From a virus, in the IMG/VR virus record IMGVR_UViG_3300037502_002304, positions 26,012 through 90,011 of that record: 64,000 nucleotides of DNA; one strand, written 5' to 3'. The notes below the pieces were generated by a model that was not told the DNA's origin, ran no database searches, and was given only the letters and a program-made list of their open reading frames with translations. The first letter of the stretch is position 1; each line of letters starts with the position of its first letter. Of the stretch, positions 58,041-64,000 are shown piece by piece. The position numbers and the translations under genes were made by a program.

Positions 58041-58070
58041 AGGTGGTTAGTAATTCTAGCCACCTTTTTT
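58041..58070 (+). terminator. Terminator before the fibre operon
   Basis: AGGTGGTTAG and CTAGCCACCT with a TAATT loop, followed by TTTTTTAT. It closes the capsid-neck operon just before the late promoter at 58084. Confidence 0.9.
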
Positions 58071-58083
58071 ATAAAATTAATAT

Positions 58084-58140
58084 AAAGTCTATTAGAACTA
58101 AAAAAATATTTGTAAGTAATTATTAATTACCATATATTTA
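58084..58140 (+). promoter_or_regulatory. Late promoter before the fibre genes
   Basis: Late box AAAGTCTATTAGAA starts at 58084; TTTG at 58109-58112, 25 nt on; N20; TATATTTA at 58133-58140; ATG at 58158, 17 nt later. It sits just after a terminator, where a new promoter is needed. Confidence 0.8.
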
Positions 58141-58157
58141 CGCCAAATAATGTAATT

Positions 58158-59975
58158 ATGTCTAAGTTACAAGGATATATAAAACCATTAAAGTCTACTA
58201 CTCTACGTATTTGGAGAAATGGTAGGGATGAAATAGAATTAGCATGGGATGGAAATGATCTATTGTTATATAGAAATGGTAACTTTTTAAGAAAAGTTAC
58301 GGATTCTATTTCAGTAGAAATAGAAGTTTGGGATCCTACTAAATCATATATTGCTGGAGATGTTTTTGTAAGTTACAAATCTCCAGATTTTGAACTTTTA
58401 AGTGATGATGATCCTTTAAAATATGAATACATCTATAGATGTATAGAGAACACATCTCCTGGAGAGTCCCCAGAAACACATCCAAATAAATGGGAAAGAC
58501 AGGGTAAAGTATCAGAACAAAATGATAATACTATATTTATTTCTGATATAAGTGGTTTAGAGGAAAGATTAAATGAATTAGTAAAATATACAGATTTTTC
58601 TGATGAATTTACAATAGATAATAATACAGTTTCTTTAAATATAGACTATATTACTTTATCAGACTTTAGTGGTAAAGATTATATTCAACCAGATCCTTTA
58701 CCACCAGCTAATATAAGACTATCTTCTACTTCTGTGAATGTTACAGAAGGAGATTCTACTATTATTACTGTAGTACTTGATAGAGAACCTACAGACGATG
58801 TGGTATTATCTGTTATATCGCAAGATACTAATATAGCTACAGTGGTACCTGGTTCTATTACTTTTACTACTGCCAACTATGATACCCCTCAAAATATTCA
58901 AATAAATGGCGTTTCAGACGCTAATTCTGTTACAGACAGTACAACTATTACTGTAGCTGTAAGCAGCTCAAATGATTCTAATTATACTAATCTAACGCCA
59001 AAATATATTTCAGTTAATGTAGCTGATTTAGATAACGCTGATTATATACTTTCTAAATCTAATATGTCTATTACAGAGGGTACTTCTGATACTTTTAATG
59101 TAAGATTGGCTACTGAACCAACTAGTAATGTTAATATATCAGTAAGTTCTTCTGATACTAATATAGCTACAGTAGGTAGTGACTCTCTAACTTTCACACC
59201 CTTAAATTATAATACTAATCAAACTGTTACAGTTAATGCTGTAGAAAATACAGATATAGGGGATAAAAATACAACTATAGTATTAAAACCATCATCTACT
59301 GACCCTTCTTACGGTAATTTACCTAATAAATCTGTAGCCTTTACTTCTATAGATAATGATACCTCAGCACCGAATGAAGTTAGGATAGGTAATACTATTT
59401 GGAAAACAAAGAATGAAACTTGGGATGATGGTGGTCCTGGTATTTACTATCCAAATAACAATATTGACAATGTTGATGATTATGGCTTACTTTATACTTA
59501 CGACGCTCTTTTACGTTTACTAGCAGACAATCCTGGTTATAGAATACTGAATACTGATGATTTGTTTGAACTTGTAAATACAGTATTTCCAGATAATACT
59601 AGGAATGAAACTAATGAATATTTACAGGTTTATGATGTTTATGATATTTGTAAATACAAAGAAAATTTGTGGGATATAGATAAAGTTTGGTCACCTTCTA
59701 CCGATTTGAATATAGTGCCAGCAGGTCGGGTAGGTGATGAAGGGAGGAGCAGAGGTGGTTTCAAAACCGAGTCTGAAATGTGGAGAACAATAGTTAATAC
59801 TAATAATGAAATTGATTATTATATTTTTTCTGTTTATAAATATGTTGATACTATAAGATTGCATATAAGAAAAGATAATCAATATACTGGTAAAGTGCAA
59901 TTATCCGATGGAAGTAGAATAGATTTTATAGAGACGGGATACGCCTATTCAGTTAGACTAGTAAGAGATATTTAA
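58158..59975 (+). CDS. Tail fibre/adhesin with Calx-beta-like repeats and FSU domain
   Basis: 605 residues. Residues 1-50 are a likely virion-attachment part (YIKPLKSTTLRIWRNGRDE). Residues 55-115 form a carbohydrate-binding-like module (VEVWDPTKSYIAGDVFVSY ... SPETHPNKW). Two Calx-beta-like repeats follow at about 185-290 and 290-395 (VNVTEGDSTIITVVL; MSITEGTSDTFNVRLATEP). The C-terminal third is a Fibrobacter-succinogenes-type paralogous domain from VRIGNTIWKTKNETW to YAYSVRLVRDI. Such domains are typical of Bacteroidota surface proteins, so this is a probable receptor-binding protein. Confidence 0.8.
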   Translation: MSKLQGYIKPLKSTTLRIWRNGRDEIELAWDGNDLLLYRNGNFLRKVTDSISVEIEVWDPTKSYIAGDVFVSYKSPDFELLSDDDPLKYEYIYRCIENTSPGESPETHPNKWERQGKVSEQNDNTIFISDISGLEERLNELVKYTDFSDEFTIDNNTVSLNIDYITLSDFSGKDYIQPDPLPPANIRLSSTSVNVTEGDSTIITVVLDREPTDDVVLSVISQDTNIATVVPGSITFTTANYDTPQNIQINGVSDANSVTDSTTITVAVSSSNDSNYTNLTPKYISVNVADLDNADYILSKSNMSITEGTSDTFNVRLATEPTSNVNISVSSSDTNIATVGSDSLTFTPLNYNTNQTVTVNAVENTDIGDKNTTIVLKPSSTDPSYGNLPNKSVAFTSIDNDTSAPNEVRIGNTIWKTKNETWDDGGPGIYYPNNNIDNVDDYGLLYTYDALLRLLADNPGYRILNTDDLFELVNTVFPDNTRNETNEYLQVYDVYDICKYKENLWDIDKVWSPSTDLNIVPAGRVGDEGRSRGGFKTESEMWRTIVNTNNEIDYYIFSVYKYVDTIRLHIRKDNQYTGKVQLSDGSRIDFIETGYAYSVRLVRDI

Positions 59976-59988
59976 AATATAAATTGTT

Positions 59989-62900
59989 ATGGCTAAATAT
60001 ATAGCACCAATACAACCATTAATACTTACAGAAAGAGGGCAGAAACCTACTGTACCTAATCCTTCTACAATAATGCCTAACGATAGTAGGTTTAATAAGG
60101 AATCTGACCTTATGATAGGTCAACTTGCTTATAATGTAGCAGATGATATATGGTATTACAGATCTTATTCTGCTATTAAAAAGTTAACTGGTAGTACTAT
60201 ATTAGAAGTTGAAGATGTTGAAGTATGGCGTAGTGATAAAGTATATCAAGCAGGTGATATTTTTGTTAGTTATGTAAACGCTTCTTCTAGTAATCCACAA
60301 TATCAAAATGCTGCAATATACAGGTGTATAATAACAACAGAAGCTGGAGAATCGCCTGAATCAGCACCAAATAAGTGGGAATTACAAGGTACAACAATAG
60401 ATAATTCGCAGATTAGTTTTTTAGATTTGATAGATACTCCCACTGATTACACTGGATTATCTGGCAAGTTTGTAGCAATAAACGATACTGAAGATGGTCT
60501 TAAATTCGTGGATCCACCAGAATCAGAAACTATTACATTAGATACTGTAGAAGTGTGGGATGATACTAAAGCGTATACAGCAGGTAATACATTTGTATCA
60601 TATGTAAATGCAGGTTCTTCAGATCCACAATTTCAAAATGAAGCAATATATCGCTGTGATATAGATACAACTGCCGGTGAGAGTCCTGAAACTAATCCTG
60701 AAAAGTGGGTATATCAAGGTACTCAAGTAGAACTATCTAGTGGTAATACTTCTAATACTGCTGTAGATGATCTAAATACTTTAAAAGCTCTTACTGGGTA
60801 TAAGAATACTGATAGTCTATTTGTAATTTCAGAAAATGCTTGGTACAAATTTGATTCAAGTGATGACTCTGGAATAAGAGCGAATGATTATAATCCTGTA
60901 GATAATCCAGGAAGTTGGAAAAAACAGCATTCTATTGGTGATGCTATATCCGAGGAAATTCACTCTGTAACAGCAAAAACAACACCAGTCGATGCTGATG
61001 AATTTGGCATTTGGGATAGTGTTAGTGCAACATTACGAAAAGTTAGGTGGGCTAACATCAAAGCAACCCTAAAAACTTATTTTGATACTATTTATAGCAC
61101 TTTTTCTGGCAGTTATAATGACCTAACTGATAAACCTCATATACCAGTTAATAGTGATTTTACACTTAGTGGTTTAAGTGAGAAGTCATATAATAATCTT
61201 ACTGATAAGCCAGACTTGAATGCGAAGATGGATAAAGACCCATCAGCAGTAACAGAGACTACTTTAAATGATACTAGTGTTATACAGTTTTGGAAGTCTG
61301 GTATTTCTAAGATAACATGGTTAAATATTAAAAATACTTTAAAAAATTATTTTGATAATATTTATCAAGCTGTTTTAGTTTCAGGAACAAATGTAAAGAC
61401 TATCAACTCCGAGAGTATTTTAGGAAGTGGGAATATTGTTATAGGACCAGAAGATACTTCACTTTGGGAACCAGAAAAAACCATAGCAGCCACAACAGAA
61501 CATCCCCGTTGGGACGATTCTGGAGATCCCAATATTTATGGTATAGATAAGTTTGGTTTTAATGCTTTACCTGCTGGTACACGAAATACTATTGGTTTTG
61601 TAGCGTTAGGTCTTGAAGTAAATTTTTGGACAACGGATGAAATAGGCTCGTCTGGCGAAATCTTATGGATACAAAACATTTCTTCGAAATTAAATTATAA
61701 TTTGGGAACATCTAAAGAATCAGGTAATTCTGTAAGATTAGTAAGAGATTATGATGTATCGGACGGAGAAAAGGTAGATGGAAGAATTTTAAAAAATGCT
61801 TATACTGATTATGATGGGAATGTTTATGATGGAACAATAATTGGAGATCAAGTTTGGTTAACATCTAATTTAAAAGTCACTCATTATAGTAATGGTGATG
61901 CTATACCTACTGGTTTTGATAATAGTCAATGGGTAGGTTTAACTTCTGGTGCATATTGTGTATATGATTATACTCTTGTATCTGGTATAAATTCAGAGCA
62001 AGAAATGATTAATTATTATGGATTGTTATATAATTGGTATGCATGTATAGATGCAAGAAGTCTTTCGTCTGGAGATTGGCGTGTTCCAGATGGTAATGAT
62101 GTTGATACTTTGGTTACTTACCTTGTAACTAATTATGCAGAGATAACAGGAGATTGGTATAGCAATAATATAGGCGATTATTTAAAATCTATACGTCAAG
62201 TAAATAGTGCATATATAGTTGAAACTGATTACATCAAACCAAAAAATGACAAAAAAGTAAAGGCTGAACATATAGAAGGGTTAGATATAGAAGGTAGAGA
62301 CACAGCCCTAACAACCGTCCCAACAATAACAGAATTAACCGCCCTAACAGACTTCAATAATAATGATACAGTCTTTGTTGCCGAAACCAATACTTACTAC
62401 AGGTTTGACGAAACAGACGAAACAGGAGAAAAGGCGGATGACAATAGGTCTGGAAGTTGGGTTGTTGACTATGAATTGTCGCTACCAATAAGCAGGGTTA
62501 ACGGTCTTGAAGAGACTTTGGCACAGATAGAGGAAACATCACCTGCTGCTAAGGTTCTTTATTTTATTGACGATACTATAACAATAGGCGGCGAAACATT
62601 TCGTACGACAAGCGAAACACCGAGCACTGACCCACTGGCTGAAATAACGCAAACAATTACAGGTACAGACGCAGCCAATGCAGATATAATAGCCCAATTC
62701 GTTGGCGAAGCATTTACCCAAGACGACTTGCCTACGATAGAAAAGATTCAGGCACACATCTACGCCCGTAAAAATTTGGCCAGCCGTGAATGTACGCTTT
62801 TCGCAGAATTCGGTGTTTTAGATAGTAATGACACGCTAACAATATTAGGTACATCTGAAATAGCTGCGCTAACAACTACAAATGTTAGTTATAACCTATT

Positions 62901-63747
62901 TTACTCACTTTCAGAGTTCACTCCAGAAGACGGCGACCGCATTGTCATACGTTTTAAAGCTTATCGTATAGGAACAGAGCAAACCGTTACGGCTACAATA
63001 AGTATTCAGGATGAGACGTATAGCCGTTGGTCTTATGTTACGCAGGTAGATTTAGTATCTGACTTATTCCATACGCCCGTATCGTCTAATAGTGCAATAC
63101 GTGCTATCGAAAATTGGAGGGATGGGGCGTATGTGTTGAATTATGGCACCAACGACAGCTATGTATTTAATATAGCAAGCACAGCTCAGGACGACGACGA
63201 TATGGTGTTAAAGCCTGATAATATCGATATAAATGATGCTGGTAGGTGGGAAAAGATAAGTTCTTCTTCTAAAAAAGCGGATACCTTCACTGTTGGAAAC
63301 CTGAAAAGGTTTGATGTAAATGGTAATGATGAAGATAGTGGTTTGACTGGCGAAAGTCTTGACATATACGATGTAAGCACGACGGTTATAAATGAATTAT
63401 TGGACGAGAGTAATTGGGTTGATACAAGCGGAAATCCTATCACGACGCCCGTAACATTGAGCGGAGGATTACAAGGACAAAGATATTATTCAGATGACTA
63501 CTTTTTTGAGTGTGTATATGATTACAATTGGCGAAGAACGTATCAAGGTAGGCCAATTTTGGACGTGTACGGTTTCTTGTCTATTGCCGATCAAGCTTTA
63601 CTTGAGGATACTGCGAATTGGTCTAATAAATCTTATGTAGGAAGTTCCTTTTCAGAGGACATTCCAGCAGGCGTAAAGCATTACGACAATGATTATATAT
63701 ATGAATTTGTGCAAACCAACATACCTGTAAGGTATTCACGTGTTTAA
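59989..63747 (+). CDS. Long tail fibre, modular and mosaic
   Basis: 1252 residues. The N terminus (MAKYIAPIQPLILTERGQKP) repeats the attachment style of the first fibre. Two CBM-like modules follow (VEVWRSDKVYQAGDIFVSYV; VEVWDDTKAYTAGNTFVSYV), then the segment LRKVRWANIKATLKTYFDTI common in phage fibres and repeated as SKITWLNIKNTLKNYFDNIY, an FSU-like domain ending SVRLVRDY near residue 590, and a second FSU-like domain (IIGDQVWLTSNLKVTHYSNG). After about 62280 the codon use becomes more GC-rich and the unit xxLTALxxFNNNDTVFVAET recurs in variants. Recombination at the 3' half is likely. Confidence 0.8.
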   Translation: MAKYIAPIQPLILTERGQKPTVPNPSTIMPNDSRFNKESDLMIGQLAYNVADDIWYYRSYSAIKKLTGSTILEVEDVEVWRSDKVYQAGDIFVSYVNASSSNPQYQNAAIYRCIITTEAGESPESAPNKWELQGTTIDNSQISFLDLIDTPTDYTGLSGKFVAINDTEDGLKFVDPPESETITLDTVEVWDDTKAYTAGNTFVSYVNAGSSDPQFQNEAIYRCDIDTTAGESPETNPEKWVYQGTQVELSSGNTSNTAVDDLNTLKALTGYKNTDSLFVISENAWYKFDSSDDSGIRANDYNPVDNPGSWKKQHSIGDAISEEIHSVTAKTTPVDADEFGIWDSVSATLRKVRWANIKATLKTYFDTIYSTFSGSYNDLTDKPHIPVNSDFTLSGLSEKSYNNLTDKPDLNAKMDKDPSAVTETTLNDTSVIQFWKSGISKITWLNIKNTLKNYFDNIYQAVLVSGTNVKTINSESILGSGNIVIGPEDTSLWEPEKTIAATTEHPRWDDSGDPNIYGIDKFGFNALPAGTRNTIGFVALGLEVNFWTTDEIGSSGEILWIQNISSKLNYNLGTSKESGNSVRLVRDYDVSDGEKVDGRILKNAYTDYDGNVYDGTIIGDQVWLTSNLKVTHYSNGDAIPTGFDNSQWVGLTSGAYCVYDYTLVSGINSEQEMINYYGLLYNWYACIDARSLSSGDWRVPDGNDVDTLVTYLVTNYAEITGDWYSNNIGDYLKSIRQVNSAYIVETDYIKPKNDKKVKAEHIEGLDIEGRDTALTTVPTITELTALTDFNNNDTVFVAETNTYYRFDETDETGEKADDNRSGSWVVDYELSLPISRVNGLEETLAQIEETSPAAKVLYFIDDTITIGGETFRTTSETPSTDPLAEITQTITGTDAANADIIAQFVGEAFTQDDLPTIEKIQAHIYARKNLASRECTLFAEFGVLDSNDTLTILGTSEIAALTTTNVSYNLFYSLSEFTPEDGDRIVIRFKAYRIGTEQTVTATISIQDETYSRWSYVTQVDLVSDLFHTPVSSNSAIRAIENWRDGAYVLNYGTNDSYVFNIASTAQDDDDMVLKPDNIDINDAGRWEKISSSSKKADTFTVGNLKRFDVNGNDEDSGLTGESLDIYDVSTTVINELLDESNWVDTSGNPITTPVTLSGGLQGQRYYSDDYFFECVYDYNWRRTYQGRPILDVYGFLSIADQALLEDTANWSNKSYVGSSFSEDIPAGVKHYDNDYIYEFVQTNIPVRYSRV

Positions 63748-63761
63748 AATTATATTACGAT

Positions 63762-64000
63762 ATGGATAGATTAAAAATGAATATAACCAGCAGCGGAATT
63801 TTAAAATCTGGTAATTATATATTGGGTAGTCCGTTTGTTACAACTGAACTATTTGGTTCTTTAAGTGGAACTTATAAGTGGATGGGCGGTGTTTTAGCAC
63901 CTAATGGAAAAATTTATGGTATCCCGCACAATTCAACTCAAGTATTAGAGATTGACCCTAACACACAGACAACCACGTTATTTGGTTCTTTAAGTGGGAC
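63762..64000 (+). CDS. Beta-propeller-like fibre protein (partial, N-terminal)
   Basis: The frame opens at ATG 63762 and runs off the window end. After MDRLKMNITSSGILKSGNYI it shows a repeat of about 45 residues: ELFGSLSGTYKWMGGVLAP, then NGKIYGIPHNSTQVLEIDPN, and the next unit TTTLFGSLSG. This Gly-Lys-Ile-Tyr-Gly-Ile-Pro pattern recalls propeller blades found in phage fibres. It continues the fibre operon. Only 79 codons are visible, so total length is unknown. Confidence 0.7.
   Translation, partial: MDRLKMNITSSGILKSGNYILGSPFVTTELFGSLSGTYKWMGGVLAPNGKIYGIPHNSTQVLEIDPNTQTTTLFGSLSG

Noticed and set aside
1-64000. Genome-wide stop-codon reassignment (TAG or TGA recoding), known from some crAss-like phages
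   Set aside because: Genes are full length with the standard bacterial code, and TAA, TAG and TGA are all used as stops (for example TGA at 42389 and 44218). The single internal TGA at 34587 is better explained as a mutation.
1-64000. Temperate lifestyle genes (integrase, excisionase, attachment site)
   Set aside because: No tyrosine or serine recombinase motif, repressor pair or att-like repeat was found in this window; the rest of the genome is unseen.

Overview
The window is one contiguous piece of a lytic, AT-rich double-stranded DNA phage genome. The host is very probably a member of the Bacteroidota. Plus-strand promoters fit the Bacteroidota pattern TTTG-N20-TAnnTTTG, Shine-Dalgarno sequences are nearly absent, and the fibres carry Fibrobacter-succinogenes-type paralogous domains ending in SVRLVRD. 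The layout resembles crAss-like podoviruses: two opposed gene blocks, large portal and terminase, and the tail of a very large virion protein. That assignment is inference and was not tested by a search. I saw no integrase, no CRISPR array and no host genes.

Layout. Positions 1-2910 (+) are the C-terminal end of a very large late protein that enters from outside the window; a hairpin at 2961-2997 separates it from the opposing block. Positions 2989-40324 (-) are the early/middle block. It holds nucleotide metabolism and replication (ThyX, family A DNA polymerase, dUTPase, class II ribonucleotide reductase, UNG, primase, SSB-like protein, RecA-like ATPase, DnaB-like helicase), RtcB, PhoH and PD-(D/E)XK nucleases. 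It also holds an unusual amide-bond-forming gene set (ATP-grasp, amidoligase, class II glutamine amidotransferase, COOH-NH2 ligase, gamma-glutamylcyclotransferase), a lysozyme-like enzyme, and many small unknown genes. At its promoter-proximal end (36.9-40.4 kb) small genes with a more GC-rich composition each follow a repeated promoter-like module. Positions 40385-41017 are a divergent non-coding region with a long hairpin, a promoter and a roughly 350-nt structured RNA. Positions 41054-64000 (+) are the late block: amidase, small genes, a tRNA-like gene, a TerS candidate, TerL with an intein, portal, ferritin, exonuclease, scaffold candidate, major capsid candidate, neck proteins and long fibres.

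Gene expression. Late operons before portal, scaffold, fibre and the non-coding RNA share a box AAAGTCTAT(TAGAA) placed 25 nt (36 nt in one case) before a Bacteroidota -33/-7 promoter. The early genes share a different module (AAAATGGG ... CATCC ... CTGATGTTTAAC). This suggests two transcription programmes.

Mobile and RNA elements. A group I intron with a LAGLIDADG ORF splits the ribonucleotide reductase gene inside the codon of the proposed catalytic cysteine, and the splice sites can be placed to the base. An intein with LAGLIDADG motifs splits the Walker A loop of TerL. Two structured RNAs and two tRNA-like genes are visible. One gene (34407-34736) carries a single in-frame TGA.
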